From positions 1 through 64,000 of the forward strand of contig NZ_QHCT01000007.1 in the NCBI RefSeq assembly GCF_003545885.1: a stretch of DNA of 64,000 nt, written 5' to 3'. The position numbers were made by a program, and so were the translations under genes. Source of the stretch: Leptospira stimsonii. GTDB lineage: Bacteria; Spirochaetota; Leptospiria; Leptospirales; Leptospiraceae. The notes under the pieces were generated by a model, which saw only the letters and a program-made list of their open reading frames with translations, was not told the DNA's origin and searched no databases. Position 1 is the stretch's first letter. Every line of letters begins with the position of its first letter. Positions 38,237 to 50,476 of this stretch are shown here, piece after piece.

Positions 38237-38432
38237 TCCTTTTGCAGAAACAGGTTTCGCATTCTTTCGAAAATTGTTGCGACGGTATCCAGCGTTTACT
38301 GCGAAGCCGGATCGAATCGGCTCTTTGATTTCTTTTCGAAATCCGATCCTATTGTTTTCGTAGATTGATTCCGAGGAGATAACTCATCTCCTTGGAAATT
38401 TTGGTCCGTTTCCTTTTGAAACGGAACGAAAA

Positions 38433-38954
38433 TTAGCTTTTTCTAAAATTCCATTTTTCGTATGTGATTTCATATTCGTAGTAGGGTTTTCCGTCCCTAT
38501 CCAGAGAACGGATTCTTTCCCCTCCCAATTTTTCCACCGCTTTCTGAGATCGTTTGTTATCGACTCCGATATGAAAGAGGACGGATCGGATTCCATTTTG
38601 AAAGCTGTGATTTAAGAGTAGGGATTTCATCGCCCGATTGAAGGCTCCACCCCAATATTCCTTGGCCAGAAACGTGTATCCGATCGCAATCGAACGTGAG
38701 GGAAGATCGAGGTCGTAATACCGCGTGTTTCCGATCAATCGACCGGTGTTGTAATCGATCACGACAAAGCCGCTTTTCCATTCCACTGCTTCCCGAAAAT
38801 AGGGAGTAAAATTCTCCTTGAGATACCGGTCTCGGCTCGGGTGTTGCTCCCAAATGGAAGGATCCGATGCTACTTGAAAGAGTTCTTCAAAGTCGCTTTC
38901 TGTGATCGGTCTGAGGGTGATCAAATCGTCTTTTAGGATCGGTTGTAAGTCCAT
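38433..38954 (-). CDS. GNAT acetyltransferase, RimJ/RimL type
   Basis: The 173-residue protein has a GNAT fold: LITLRPITESDFEELFQVAS at the start, VIDYNTGRLIGNTRYYDLDL, then SIAIGYTFLAKEYWGGAFNR and NKRSQKAVEKLGGERIRSLD (the acetyl-CoA and C-terminal motif). Similar proteins acetylate N-termini of ribosomal proteins or small molecules; the substrate is unknown. It is a single gene, divergent from nothing close by. Confidence 0.85.
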   Translation of the reverse strand: MDLQPILKDDLITLRPITESDFEELFQVASDPSIWEQHPSRDRYLKENFTPYFREAVEWKSGFVVIDYNTGRLIGNTRYYDLDLPSRSIAIGYTFLAKEYWGGAFNRAMKSLLLNHSFQNGIRSVLFHIGVDNKRSQKAVEKLGGERIRSLDRDGKPYYEYEITYEKWNFRKS

Positions 38955-39037
38955 ATGTACAATCTCAAATCCAGGGATCTCATTTCGACAATTCTCGTCA
39001 ATAGGGATCGAATTCTACTCAGGATTTTGGTTCGTCT

Positions 39038-39535
39038 TTAAAATACGGCACAATCCTTTTCGATTGCATTCCCGGAAATTCCGTCCAGAAGATAACACCG
39101 ATTCGGATCCAAGGTGAATTCGTTTCGAACGATCACTCCGTCACGAATTGATTTTGAAAAATCGAATGCCGCTTGATCCAGTAACATTCCTTCCGAGTCG
39201 CTTTTGATTTTGTAAATTCCCGAAGTCGGTCGAATTCCGAATCGATTTGACGTTTCTCCGGCATTGAGCGTAAATTCATTTTCTTGAATTTGAATTTGGA
39301 AATTTCCCCGATTCGTTGGTGATTGGATTCTCAGATTTTTGGAATTCGAAATCAATTGTATGAGTACACTTTCGGAGGCGGAAGGTTCTCCACAATCGTC
39401 TCGGTCAATCCCGATACGTGGGGAATTGTGGTGCAATTCTGCGTAACAATTGCAATCCGATTTGCAATGAATCGAAATCGTAATCGATACCCAAAGTAAA
39501 ACCTTTCCAAGACGATCGATATTTTTTTCTCTCAT
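39038..39535 (-). CDS. putative lipoprotein, unknown function
   Basis: The frame opens at 39577, but a start at 39535 (MREKNIDRLGKVLLWVSITI) gives a short leader ending in ISIHCKSDCN, with a cysteine at residue 24 that may be a spirochaetal lipobox. The mature part has six or more cysteines in clusters (CKSDCNCYAE, DDCGEP, RCYLLDG, DCAVF) and beta-rich segments. No known family recognised. Confidence 0.5.
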   Translation of the reverse strand: MREKNIDRLGKVLLWVSITISIHCKSDCNCYAELHHNSPRIGIDRDDCGEPSASESVLIQLISNSKNLRIQSPTNRGNFQIQIQENEFTLNAGETSNRFGIRPTSGIYKIKSDSEGMLLDQAAFDFSKSIRDGVIVRNEFTLDPNRCYLLDGISGNAIEKDCAVF

Positions 39536-39834
39536 GACAATAGTAGAGAATTGTTTAGAAGTTAAATCGGTCACCAAAAATTCGCTGTGAATGTTTAGAA
39601 AAGGAGTTCCTGATTCGATCGACGATCGGATGATTAGGGAAACATAAAATTCTTATGCAACCCCTTAGGATGAGTTCAAATGTGAGTTGCGAACAAAAGA
39701 GAAGGGTGCCGATTCCCATTTTTCTAATCGATCAAACGAAGAAAAAAATCGTTCTTACTTGGATAGGATTCGGTGAAAAGAGTCCCCAGGTCGGACTTAG
39801 AAGTCCGACAACGCGAGTAACGTTTCGATAAAAA

Positions 39835-40256
39835 TTATCGTTTCAAAGAGGATCTTAAACCCGGAGAGTTGACCTGAAATAGAAAGTAAGTTTTTCCTTG
39901 AATTGCTCCGGATGACTTTACGATTTTTCCTTTTGTCTCAACCAGTTCTTTGATTACGATCTTATCAGAAGAACGAAACGTTTCTCCTTTTTCCGCGATC
40001 AACAGATTGATCGCCCTCTTGCGAGCGAGTTCTTGCGCGTTTTCCTGACTCCCTTCCAAGGAGGAGATGACGACTTGAAACGTGTCACCGTTGACAAAAC
40101 CTTCTGCGGCTTTAATATATTCATCGGCGGTGTTGGAGTTGGATTCTTCTTGAACGGTCGTAGTGGATTCTTCTTTTCCGTTTTCAACGGGTTTTTTGGC
40201 CCCGGAAGAACAATCGATGAGGACGAAGATAGATAGGATACAGAAAATAACAATTC

Positions 40257-40260
<4 letters not shown>
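39835..40260 (-). CDS. lipoprotein, unknown function
   Basis: The 141-residue product has a standard leader [20 protein letters not shown] with the lipobox LIDC (Cys17), then a low-complexity Asn/Thr/Glu stretch and a folded domain from about residue 48 ([35 protein letters not shown]). The pattern resembles small spirochaetal lipoproteins of the LPP20 type, but this is weak. It overlaps the upstream lipoprotein gene by 4 bp (ATGA on the minus strand), so the two are co-translated. Confidence 0.7.
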
Positions 40261-40961
<701 letters not shown>

Positions 40962-41053
40962 GAGACAAACATTTCCAAATCGAAAGTAAAAGGAAGCAGG
41001 ATTTTTTTGGTGAACTTCTGGACACCAGGTCCCAAAGAGGAAAGACTGTAAGC

Positions 41054-42637
41054 ATGCGTTTTATTAAACCGATTCTTAAACCTCGTTTGATTTTTGGAAT
41101 CTGTCTCCTTCTTTCCTTTGCGTCCTTGTCCGCGGACGGTTCGATTTTTTCCGGTCTGAAAAAGACTTTAGAAGAAAAAACAAGAACCTTTCAAATGGAA
41201 AACGGACTGAGAGTTCTGATGATGAAGCGGGAAGATTCTCCCACGATTGCGGTCTACTCCAAATTTTTAGTCGGCTCCGCGGATGAAACCCCGGAGATCG
41301 CGGGCACGGCGCATCTTTTGGAACACATGCTCTTCAAAGGTACGAAAAATATCGGAACCACAAACTACGAAAAAGAAAAACCGTATTTGGATCAAATCGC
41401 CGTTTGGGGAAAACGTCTGGATTCTCTTCGTATCCAAGAACTCGAGATGAAATCGAGAGGCGAAGAGCCTTCGGCTGAATTTAAGAATCAAATCGAAACC
41501 TTACGAAATCGTTTCAACGTTCTTTTGGAATTACATCGTAAGTTCGTCGTCTCCAACGAAGACAATTATATTTATTCTCGAAACGGAGGAGTAGGCTTCA
41601 ACGCGTACACTTCGAACGACGTTACGAATTATCAGATTCTTCTTCCCGCAAACCGTTTGGAAATTTGGGCCAAACTCGAATCAGATCGACTCAAAAATCC
41701 TATATTAAGAGAATATTATACGGAAAGAGAAGTTGTCTTAGAAGAAAGAAGGATGCGTGTAGAAAATCGAGGCATGGGAATTCTTCGTGAAAAATACATG
41801 GACGCCGCGTTTCCGAACGATCATCCGTATCGAATGCCTGTCATCGGTTACGAAAAAAATCTCGGATTCTTAGATCTCGAAAAGACCCAAAACTTTTTTA
41901 AGAATTATTACGATCCTCAGAGAATGGTCATCGCCGTCGTAGGATCTTTGGACTTCGAAAAGACCGAAGCAATTCTTCGTAATTACTTCGGAGATTTAAA
42001 AAAAGGAAAACCGGTTCCTTTGAAAAAAGTTTCCGAAGCCGGATTTGCGGGACCCAAGTTCGTTTCCGTAACGCACCCGAGCAATCCATCAAAAATTATC
42101 GGATTCAATAAACCGACATTCCCTCATCCGGACGACTCGGTCTTCGGTATCATCGACACGCTTCTCGCCGATGGAGAATCGGGTCGTCTTTTTAAAAGAT
42201 TGGTTTTAGAGGAACAGATCGCACAAGGAGTTTCCTGCTGGAACGGAGATCCTGGCGACAGGCTTTCCAATCTTTTTTCGATCTACATCACGAACAACCA
42301 AAACGCGGATCAAAGAAAAGTGGAGAATCTGGTTCAAGAAGAATTGGATCGTTTGAAAACGGAGCCCATCACCGAAGACGAACTCTTTCGTATCAAAAAT
42401 CAAATCCTCGGAAGTTATCTGAGAGGATTGGACGACAACGGAAAACTCGCCGATGTTTTATCCCTTTTTCAACTTCTCTACGGAGATTGGAAGGAACTCT
42501 TAAGAGGATACGAAGAATTGGACGCGGTCACTCCCGAGGACGTGCAAAGAGTCGCGCGTAAGTATTTCGTTCTCGAAAACAGAACGATCGCCGATCTCAA
42601 TCCACCGGTCAAAGAAACAAAAATTTCGGGAAAATAG
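41054..42637 (+). CDS. M16 family zinc metallopeptidase (active)
   Basis: The 527-residue protein has a signal peptide ([16 protein letters not shown]) and an M16A peptidase domain. The inverted zinc motif HLLEH is at residues 87-91 ([13 protein letters not shown]), and the third ligand is in [16 protein letters not shown]. It is probably a periplasmic protease that cuts peptides after insertion into a clamshell with the second copy. A ~60-residue insertion after the zinc site ([18 protein letters not shown]) is unusual. The next gene is the inactive M16 partner, 21 bp downstream. Confidence 0.9.
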   Translation: MRFIKPILKPRLIFGICLLLSFASLSADGSIFSGLKKTLEEKTRTFQMENGLRVLMMKREDSPTIAVYSKFLVGSADETPEIAGTAHLLEHMLFKGTKNIGTTNYEKEKPYLDQIAVWGKRLDSLRIQELEMKSRGEEPSAEFKNQIETLRNRFNVLLELHRKFVVSNEDNYIYSRNGGVGFNAYTSNDVTNYQILLPANRLEIWAKLESDRLKNPILREYYTEREVVLEERRMRVENRGMGILREKYMDAAFPNDHPYRMPVIGYEKNLGFLDLEKTQNFFKNYYDPQRMVIAVVGSLDFEKTEAILRNYFGDLKKGKPVPLKKVSEAGFAGPKFVSVTHPSNPSKIIGFNKPTFPHPDDSVFGIIDTLLADGESGRLFKRLVLEEQIAQGVSCWNGDPGDRLSNLFSIYITNNQNADQRKVENLVQEELDRLKTEPITEDELFRIKNQILGSYLRGLDDNGKLADVLSLFQLLYGDWKELLRGYEELDAVTPEDVQRVARKYFVLENRTIADLNPPVKETKISGK

Positions 42638-42658
42638 GACTCGAACGAAAACAAATTC

Positions 42659-44101
42659 ATGAAACCTTATATTCAAAAAATCTATTTTATTCTGATCGTT
42701 TCGATCGTATTCATTTCACCGGTTTCTTCGGCTCCCGGTGACTTTGTGAAGAACGTAAAAATCCCACCGTTGAGTTTCGAGTTTCCGGAAGTGCAGACTT
42801 TTTCCTCCGGCAAGGGAACTGAAGTTTTATTTTTGCCCGGGGAAGAGTTTCCGCTTCGGAATCTGGAGATTCATATCTATTCCGGAATTCTTTCCAATCC
42901 GGAGTTACGGCCGGAAATACCTGAACTATTCGTGGAAGCTTGGAAACACAGCGGAACCGCTTCCGCCCCCGGGAGTAAGTTTTTGGAAACCCTCGAAGGA
43001 TACGGAGCCAAACTCGATACGGATGCGAATTCGGATAAGATCGTGTTGACCGTTTCCTATCTTTCCCGTTTCGAAAAGGAAATCCTTCCTCTTTTGAAAG
43101 AATTTATTTCCAGTCCGTTGTTAAACGAAGAAGGTTTTTCGGTCGCAAAACTCAAATTAGAGGAAGCGATCAAACGGAGAAACGATAAACTTCCGGACAT
43201 CGCGTATCGCAAAACCGCGGAACTCGTCTACAAAGGAACCGTTCTCGGGAAAAGCGCCGAATTGGATTCTCTCTCTAAAATCGGATCCTCCGATCTCAAG
43301 GAATATTTCGACAAAATCGTTTCAACGTCTTGGAGGGTCGTCTTACTCACCGGTGACTTGGAAAAAAAAGAAGCCGAACCTTTGATCGCTTCTTTGCTTC
43401 CGGATCGGGCTGTCGTTCGCGAGGGTGCAAAACCGATTCCAATCATCAGTACTCAGAGTTTAAAGAAGAATCTGGATTCTCTTCCGTATCAGATTCTGGG
43501 AGTGGACAAGGACGCGACTCAGAGTATCGTTCTGATGGCGGGAATTCTTCCTCCGCATCGAGATCCTGATTTTTACGCGATTCAACTCGCGAACTATATC
43601 ATCGGAGGCGGCGGTTTTAGCTCTTACTTTATGCAAAGAATCCGTTCCGATCGAGGTCTTGCGTATTCTTCCAGTAGCGCCACTTATTTTGAAAAAGATT
43701 ACGGAGTCGTTTATTTTACGACTCAGACAAAAACATCCACGACCAAAGAAGTTTACGATCTGATGCGAGAAATATTAAGCGAAGAAACGATTTCTAAGAT
43801 CACGGAACAGGAACTCGAAACCGCAAAACAATCGATCGTCAATCGATTCATCTTTCAGTTTGCGGATAAGATGGGGATTCTTCATAACACGCTTCGTTTT
43901 CGCGAACACAATATGAGTTCCGATTATCTGAAAAATTATCGCGATAAGATCCAAGCCGTAACTCTTTCCGATCTCAAAAGAGTTGGGAAAAAATATTTCG
44001 TAAGTTCCGGAGTAAAGACCATTTTGACCGGTCCAAAGGATATTTCGAAAGGTATCAAAGAAACGATCAAGACCATCGCTCCGGAAGAAAGGATTCCCTG
44101 A
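42659..44101 (+). CDS. M16 family peptidase homologue, inactive subunit
   Basis: The 480-residue protein has a signal peptide ([20 protein letters not shown]) and the M16 fold but no HxxEH; the equivalent region reads [15 protein letters not shown]-terminal features of M16 ([24 protein letters not shown], with the Arg and Tyr that grip substrate) are kept. Such inactive copies pair with an active one to form the closed chamber. It is 21 bp after the active partner and directly followed by a GTG start. Confidence 0.85.
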   Translation: MKPYIQKIYFILIVSIVFISPVSSAPGDFVKNVKIPPLSFEFPEVQTFSSGKGTEVLFLPGEEFPLRNLEIHIYSGILSNPELRPEIPELFVEAWKHSGTASAPGSKFLETLEGYGAKLDTDANSDKIVLTVSYLSRFEKEILPLLKEFISSPLLNEEGFSVAKLKLEEAIKRRNDKLPDIAYRKTAELVYKGTVLGKSAELDSLSKIGSSDLKEYFDKIVSTSWRVVLLTGDLEKKEAEPLIASLLPDRAVVREGAKPIPIISTQSLKKNLDSLPYQILGVDKDATQSIVLMAGILPPHRDPDFYAIQLANYIIGGGGFSSYFMQRIRSDRGLAYSSSSATYFEKDYGVVYFTTQTKTSTTKEVYDLMREILSEETISKITEQELETAKQSIVNRFIFQFADKMGILHNTLRFREHNMSSDYLKNYRDKIQAVTLSDLKRVGKKYFVSSGVKTILTGPKDISKGIKETIKTIAPEERIP

Positions 44102-44929
44102 GTGTATTGTAAGTTTCAACACAAACAATATCAGTTTGAAGGAATTTCGGAAGGTGGAATTCGTACTTCGATTTACCTTCCGTCTTTAAGTCTGATGTTC
44201 GATATCGGCGCGCAGAATCCGAATCGAATTCATCTTGATACGTTGCTCTTGACTCATTCTCACTTGGATCATTCCGCCGGGCTCCCTTATTACATTTCCC
44301 AGAGATCGCTTCGGAAACTCAAACCGCCTAAGATTTTTGTTCCGCCAGCGTTGGAAGCGCCTATGAGAAAAATTTTGGATCTTTATTCCCAGATCGAAGA
44401 CTTTACGTACAATTACGATCTGAGGGCGGTTGCTCCCGGTGAAAAAGTGGATTTGGATCCTACTCATTTTTTTTCGCCGCATAAAACGTTTCATCGTGTT
44501 CCTTCCCAAGGTTATACGATCTATGAAAAAAGAAAAAAACTCAAAAAAGAATATCAGTCGCTTCCGCAACACGAACTGAACAAGATTCTAAAAGATAATT
44601 TGGAAGTTTCGGAACTCAGTTCCATTCCTGTGATCAGTTTTTCCGGCGATACAAAGATAGAATACGTCCTCGAAAGCGAGGATGTCGCAAATTCCAGTAT
44701 TCTATTTATTGAATGTACTTATATCGATCAGGAACGAAACGTGGAACGCGCGAGAGAATGGGGTCATATTCACTTGGATGAAATCCTCGAAAATCTCTCT
44801 TCGTTTAAGAATGAAAAGATCGTACTCATTCACTTTTCGAAACGTTATCCTCTTCCTTACATAAGAGAAGTGTTGGCGGATAGGATTCCGGACGATCAAA
44901 AACACAGATTCCATCTTTTTATTCCATGA
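44102..44929 (+). CDS. MBL-fold hydrolase, RNase Z-like
   Basis: The GTG at 44102 follows the upstream stop directly. The 275-residue protein shows the metallo-beta-lactamase motif THSHLDH (residues 51-57), [24 protein letters not shown] and [12 protein letters not shown], and keeps [15 protein letters not shown], as in short plant-type tRNase Z. Substrate is unknown; a phosphodiesterase on RNA or a nucleotide is likely. It overlaps the methyltransferase gene by 4 bp. Confidence 0.8.
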   Translation: MYCKFQHKQYQFEGISEGGIRTSIYLPSLSLMFDIGAQNPNRIHLDTLLLTHSHLDHSAGLPYYISQRSLRKLKPPKIFVPPALEAPMRKILDLYSQIEDFTYNYDLRAVAPGEKVDLDPTHFFSPHKTFHRVPSQGYTIYEKRKKLKKEYQSLPQHELNKILKDNLEVSELSSIPVISFSGDTKIEYVLESEDVANSSILFIECTYIDQERNVERAREWGHIHLDEILENLSSFKNEKIVLIHFSKRYPLPYIREVLADRIPDDQKHRFHLFIP

Positions 44930-45621
44930 GCAAAGGAAGTCCTCCGGGAAAATACGGGACCTCCGTGTTTCTGGACGGTCTGGAAGAGAAGATCGATTCC
45001 GAGTTGGTCCCACGCCCGATTGCGATTCTCCGTCAAATGGAAGAAGACGCCGCTTCGGAAGGGATTCCCGTTCTGACTCCTGCCTCGGGAGCAGTTCTCA
45101 AATTCCTAGTCGAGGTAGAACAACCTTCGGAAATTCTTGAATTGGGAACCGGTTACGGGATTTCTCTTTTTTGGATGGCGAGCGGTTTGAAAAAGATCGC
45201 GAAGATCGTTTCCTTAGAAAGGGAAATTTACTACATCGCAAAGGTTCGTTCTTATCTTGAGCGACATCCTTTCGGTGATTTGGAGATCCATCTTCTCAAA
45301 ACTCATTGTCTTCAATATCTCAAGGAAGCGAACGAAGATAACGGGAAAGAATGGAAAGGAAAATTCGTTTTTATAGATTGTGATAAGGTTCTTTATCCGG
45401 AAATTTTTCGACTCTTACGAAAACTTCGACCGGACGTCGCCGTGTTCGATAACGTGCTTTGGCATGGAAGAATTTTCGATGCAACTCGACAGGCCCCTTC
45501 CGATAAAGCGGTCCGGGAATTCTGGGAGGAAGTAAAGAACTCCGAATTGCCTCAGACTCTTTTTCCGGTCGGAGACGGTCTGCTCCAAATTCGTTTTCGA
45601 GAGAAGAATGAATCCGAGTAG
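44926..45621 (+). CDS. O-methyltransferase-like SAM-dependent enzyme
   Basis: The 231-residue protein is a class I SAM methyltransferase. Motif I is [18 protein letters not shown], preceded by the entry helix [17 protein letters not shown]; motif II region [19 protein letters not shown] and [16 protein letters not shown] (acidic metal-binding loop) resemble the catechol O-methyltransferase-like YrrM family. The substrate is unknown. It is coupled to the RNase Z-like gene. Confidence 0.85.
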   Translation: MSKGSPPGKYGTSVFLDGLEEKIDSELVPRPIAILRQMEEDAASEGIPVLTPASGAVLKFLVEVEQPSEILELGTGYGISLFWMASGLKKIAKIVSLEREIYYIAKVRSYLERHPFGDLEIHLLKTHCLQYLKEANEDNGKEWKGKFVFIDCDKVLYPEIFRLLRKLRPDVAVFDNVLWHGRIFDATRQAPSDKAVREFWEEVKNSELPQTLFPVGDGLLQIRFREKNESE

Positions 45622-45645
45622 GAAAACAACCTCTAAAAATACTAG

Positions 45646-45672
45646 TTGCGTTTTAAAACGCTGTGCTATACT
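45646..45672 (+). promoter_or_regulatory. candidate promoter with 14-bp palindromic operator
   Basis: TATACT at 45667-45672 with TG at 45664-45665 makes an extended -10; TTGCGT at 45646 is a possible -35 at 15 bp spacing. GCGTTTTAAAACGC at 45648-45661 is a perfect 14-bp palindrome placed exactly between them, a good operator position. The next start is the ATG at 45691 with TAGGAG just upstream. Confidence 0.45.
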
Positions 45673-45690
45673 TCCGCGTAGGAGATTCGC

Positions 45691-46457
<767 letters not shown>

Positions 46458-46458
<1 letters not shown>

Positions 46459-47861
46459 TGAGGCGACAGAAATACTTTTCCTTCTTTTTTAAATTCCTTC
46501 TTCTCTCGATTCTTCTTCCGGGTGCGGTCATCGAGGCCGGCCCCGGAAAAAAGGAAGAATCGGATTCAAACATCCAAACTCCCGTTAAAACGTTTAAGGT
46601 GGTGATCGATCCCGGACATGGGGGAGTCGATCTTAAACCCAAGGAAGATCACGGGGACAAATACGATCCTATTTCCGAAAAATATCTCGAACTCTATAAG
46701 TCCGGCGCCTCTGCCAGAGGAAGAAAAGAAAGGACGGTCGTATTAGAACTTGCTAAAGAACTCAAGGAGATTCTCGACCTCACAAGAACGGAGGACGGAT
46801 TCGAAACGTTTCGAACCTATATGAAGACGTTCACGAACGAAGAACTTCCTTGGATTAAAATCGATTCTGTGATGACTCGAAACGGAAACGCAGAGGAGAA
46901 GGAATATTCGGCGAACGAAGATCCGAACGCGCCTTATCGTCTTTTCGATTATCCGGACAAAAAAACGAAAAAGATAAAACAGGGAAGAATTTCGTTTATC
47001 AATCAGGAAAAACCGAACTTGGTCGTTTCTCTTCATCTCAATCCGAGTTACAAAGAACATCCCGGCGGAATGGCGGCGGTCCTTTCTCCTTCTTATAGAA
47101 CTTTCTATGTTCTCAAAGGAATTTCGGAAGGAAGGTATTCGGAAGAAAAGTTCACCGCATCCCCTTGGAATCATTGGATGATTTTCAAAGAAGGTTGGTC
47201 TCGATTGGAGAACGCGGTCGCCGATGCTTGGATTTATTTCCTCGGTTATTGGCCGAACAGAACGGGTAAAAAAACGGACCTCTCCGCTTTCGAAGGATAT
47301 CGTCAAAATATGATCACTTGGAAATATAAAGATCTTCCCGGTTGGGAAGAATTGGCCAAGGTCGGAGGGAAAGGGCCGTATTCTAAAACTCATAAAAGTT
47401 TTTCCGCAGAAGGTAAATTTTGGGAAAGAGAAAAGGCCGAACCCGAGCTCTGGAGGAGAGAGGATGGTAGGGAAGGATTCGGCGGCGACAATCACTACGC
47501 TTCTGCGGAGCTCATGCGTTTTGTACAATATGGACTTCGAAAAACCAATTCCGATGAGGATTCTCCCGAACCGGGGCCGATCAATAAACCCTATCTTTCC
47601 ACTTACGCGTTGCCTACCTTTATCAATGCAATCTCGGCTTATTTAGAAATCGGTTATATAGATAAGGAGAAAGATATGATTCTCATGACGAAGCGGAGGA
47701 GGGACGTTGCGATCTCTCTCGCGGCTGGAATTTATTCCCTGGCACATGGAATCAAAGTCAAACATCAGGATTATCCGTATGTTCCGGTGGGAAAAACGAT
47801 CAATTGGTCGCGTTACGAGAAATGGAAGGACGGAAACTACTTTCAAATCGTTTCCGAATGA
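46458..47861 (+). CDS. N-acetylmuramoyl-L-alanine amidase (amidase_3)
   Basis: Start GTG at 46458 shares its first base with the stop of the upstream gene. The 467-residue product has a signal peptide ([19 protein letters not shown]) and an amidase_3 domain: [20 protein letters not shown] (first zinc His), [18 protein letters not shown] (Glu ligand), and [19 protein letters not shown] (second His). It cleaves the amide between MurNAc and L-Ala in peptidoglycan. A ~150-residue insertion and tail with SGASARGRK and [10 protein letters not shown] make it longer than most AmiC/CwlM types. It is the last gene of the run, ending just before the ~70-bp element at 47866. Confidence 0.85.
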
Positions 47862-47865
47862 GAAT

Positions 47866-47936
47866 TCCTTTCAACCATTCCACACCCTGCAAAAAGCGGA
47901 GTCCGACCTTTCCTCCGGAACGTCTTGGGTCCCAGC
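47866..47936 (+). repeat. diverged ~70-bp repeat, copy A
   Basis: The region starting TCCTTTCAACCATTCC and containing CCTGCAAAAAGCGGA, then TCTTGGGTCCCAGC, aligns with 59671-59743 (CCCTTTCAACCTTCC, CCTGCAAAAAGCAGA, TCTTGGGTTGACC) at about three bases in four by eye. Another short similarity (CCTGCAAAAA) lies near 63731. The element is not protein coding and has no obvious terminal inverted repeats. Confidence 0.6.
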
Positions 47937-48744
47937 TTCTTGCCCACTGTTCCCTGTAAAAAAGGAAAGGACCTTATTCTGTCGATTTATGCTCGGCGAT
48001 GCAAGAAAGAATAAAATATAAGAATCACTTTATAACGAGGTTAATCTAAGATCTTATTTTGCTCCAAAGTTTGCCGCCTCCTTAGCGGAAGGATCAACTC
48101 GCCGATTTCGTTTGTAACCGGCATATTTCAAAATAGGAGAATTTTACAGGGTCGAACGACCGCTCTTTTCAGAATGAAAAGTTCTCATTTTATGTTATTC
48201 CTTCTATATCTCAAACTCTTTGGGGAATAAAAACGTATGTTGAGATAGAAAGGTTAAAGACTTCAAAGTTCATTGTTAGGCGACTGAGTAGAATTTTTGT
48301 CAAGTTCTCATTTGTGAAAAACTTTATGATTCACTCCTACGAAAATAACGTCGCCAATGAATCGTGGTTCGGACTTTTATCTGGCCTCAAACCCTTCGAT
48401 GATTTAATACTCATTAAGAGCGAGATGATTAGGAATTTTATGGAATCTTACTACTCGCACATAGTAGGATTGTTATCGGGTTTTTTTGAGATAGCGGTTC
48501 TTCTTCTTTCTGCTATTTTGTCATCTAATTCGGAAATCTTTTATTTAAAATCTTCTAATAGGGGAGAAGATTTATGGATTCTCTGTGATTTTGAACGACC
48601 AAAACATTCCTTCCATAACGTTTACTAAATAGGGCTCGGGATTCTTAATAAAAAAATAATCACAATGAGTTTTATTTTCATAGTTACTCTCATTTTAATA
48701 GTCTATCTTGAGATCATAAATTCTGTAATTGGATAGGGAATAAG
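47937..48744. other. intergenic, no confident gene
   Basis: A 104-codon frame (48314-48628) starts with GTG and contains a hydrophobic stretch (IVGLLSGFFEIAVLLLSAIL) but has no ribosome site and no family. GGTCGAACGACC near 48151 is a small hairpin. Base composition shifts to AT-rich from here on. Confidence 0.45.
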
Positions 48745-49539
48745 ATGGCTAAAGAAACTTTTGTTCACAAATACGGCGAGTGGGCTTTCGTTACGGGAGC
48801 TTCGAGTGGGATCGGAAAGGACTTCGCTTTGGAGCTGGCAAGAACTGGTTTCAACCTTTATCTCGTTGCTCGTAGAGAGGATGAGCTATCAAAGTTGAAA
48901 AAAGAAATCGAAGAAGTTTATAAAGTCGCAGTCACATATCGCGCTTTCGATTTGAGCAGTACGGAAAATGTAAATACTCTAATTACAGAGACGAAAGATA
49001 TCAATATTGGGCTGATAGTCTTGGCGGCTGGATTTGGAAGCGGTGGAAAATTCACTGAGTTGTCATTAGAAACCGAATTGAATCAGATTGATTTGAATTG
49101 TCGTTCCGTAGTCCAGCTTACACATCATTTTGCAAATAGATTCAAACTGAAACAAAAAGGCGGAATCATTCTATTTGGCTCTTTAGTCGGATTCCAGGGT
49201 GTCGCATGGGCGAGCACTTATTCAGCGACGAAAGCATTTATTCAAAGTTTTGCCGAGGGACTCTATGATGAGTTCAAGCTGATAGGGATTGATATACTAT
49301 CAGTGGCTCCAGGACCAGTAAATTCCGGTTTCGGCGAACGAGCGCATATGAGTATGGGTTTGTCGCAATCGCCAAAAGGAATTGCAAAATTCAGTTTAGT
49401 TTGCCTCGGTAAAAAACCTACAGTTCGACCTGGATTCCTCTCAAAGTTTTTGGGTTATTCTTTAATTGTGCTCCCGAAGAGACTCCGATCACTCATTCTT
49501 AAACAAATCATGTCTGATATGGTTTTCAAAAAGAAATGA
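48745..49539 (+). CDS. short-chain dehydrogenase/reductase
   Basis: The 264-residue enzyme is a classical SDR. The cofactor motif TGASSGIG is at residues 17-24, the NNAG-type region appears as LAAGFGSGG, and the catalytic Tyr159 and Lys163 are in STYSATKAF, with the Ser in ILFGSLVGF. It reduces or oxidises an alcohol or ketone using NAD(P)H; the arginine in VARREDELSK suggests NADP. Substrate unknown. It overlaps a monooxygenase-like lipoprotein gene by 4 bp. Confidence 0.88.
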   Translation: MAKETFVHKYGEWAFVTGASSGIGKDFALELARTGFNLYLVARREDELSKLKKEIEEVYKVAVTYRAFDLSSTENVNTLITETKDINIGLIVLAAGFGSGGKFTELSLETELNQIDLNCRSVVQLTHHFANRFKLKQKGGIILFGSLVGFQGVAWASTYSATKAFIQSFAEGLYDEFKLIGIDILSVAPGPVNSGFGERAHMSMGLSQSPKGIAKFSLVCLGKKPTVRPGFLSKFLGYSLIVLPKRLRSLILKQIMSDMVFKKK

Positions 49540-50000
49540 AAATCGTAATATTAACAACGTTCTTCTCGACCTTGGCGGGATGTGCTTTGGCAAGTCCTTT
49601 TAAGAAATCCTCTAAGTTAGATTCTTCTCTCATTCATCCCGACACGATCGTCGTCGTTGCTTTAACAGAAGTACATACTAAGGGTTCGATATTTGAACAA
49701 ATTACTTTTTGGAACAGAGTCTCTTCCGTTCGAAAGAGTCTAGAAGACAATCAAGGGTTTCTTGGTGGATGTATTCGAAGACAAATCTTCGGGAATCGCG
49801 CTTGGACAATGACAGTTTGGGAGAATGAGGATTCTTTGGAAGATTTTATTTATTCTAGAGAGCATGAGCGAGCAATGAAAGACGGCGCGCCAGCCGTTGA
49901 GTCAAACCGGTTCTATCGGATGAATAGACCTTGGAAAGATGTCCCTCTTGCTTGGGAGGAAGTAGAGATTCTGATTAAAGAAAAAGGTCGCATTGATTGA
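49536..50000 (+). CDS. antibiotic-biosynthesis-monooxygenase-like lipoprotein
   Basis: The 154-residue product has a leader MKIVILTTFFSTLAGCALAS with lipobox LAGC (Cys16). The mature part has the pattern of the ABM/DUF3291 fold: ALTEVHTKGSIFEQITFWNR, GFLGGCIRRQIFGNRAWTMT and VWENEDSLEDFIYSREHERA. ABM domains bind or oxidise small organic molecules. Its overlap with the SDR gene suggests a joint role in small-molecule modification; lipoprotein anchoring of this fold is uncommon. Confidence 0.7.
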   Translation: MKIVILTTFFSTLAGCALASPFKKSSKLDSSLIHPDTIVVVALTEVHTKGSIFEQITFWNRVSSVRKSLEDNQGFLGGCIRRQIFGNRAWTMTVWENEDSLEDFIYSREHERAMKDGAPAVESNRFYRMNRPWKDVPLAWEEVEILIKEKGRID

Positions 50001-50476
50001 TTCTTATATCCCTCTCCGTCTGAAAATTGTCAAAATCAAGTATAGTGAGGAAACGATTTTTAAAAAAATATTACTATTTCCAGATATTTTACTAACTGGA
50101 TGTATCTGCATTCTTCCATTTAAAAAGAAAATTTCAATTCCAGAATTAAAAATTCCTACCCATTATTAAAGATAAAGAATTGAAAAAGGATATTGGAGAA
50201 ACGAAAAACTGGTGAGGTTTTATTCTTCAAATCGTACTTCGACATAGAGAAGGATATTTAGTTCAAGAGTGTTGAGTGTTCTCTTTTTGAGGAAGGATGA
50301 ATATTGGAAACGCTTTCAAACCAAGCAGATGATTTACCGATTTCAATCCGCCGTCGCTTAATGAAATCTATTCATTTTGGTGAGGACCGAGAGGCTTATA
50401 TCGTATACCGGTTACTGTGCCTACTGCACTTTTAACAAAACACTTCCGTTAGCTCCGAGACAATTGCGGTAATGTT
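50001..50476. other. intergenic, possible remnant
   Basis: From a TTG near 50303 a short frame reads LETLSNQADDLPISIRRRLM then SIHFGEDREAYIVYRLL; it stops before reaching 50 codons. It could be a gene fragment (source unknown) deposited with the adjacent IS remnant. No intact gene is seen. Confidence 0.3.

Noticed and set aside
48314..48628. 104-codon ORF with GTG start
   Set aside because: Lacks a ribosome site and a family; a single hydrophobic stretch in AT-rich DNA is weak evidence.
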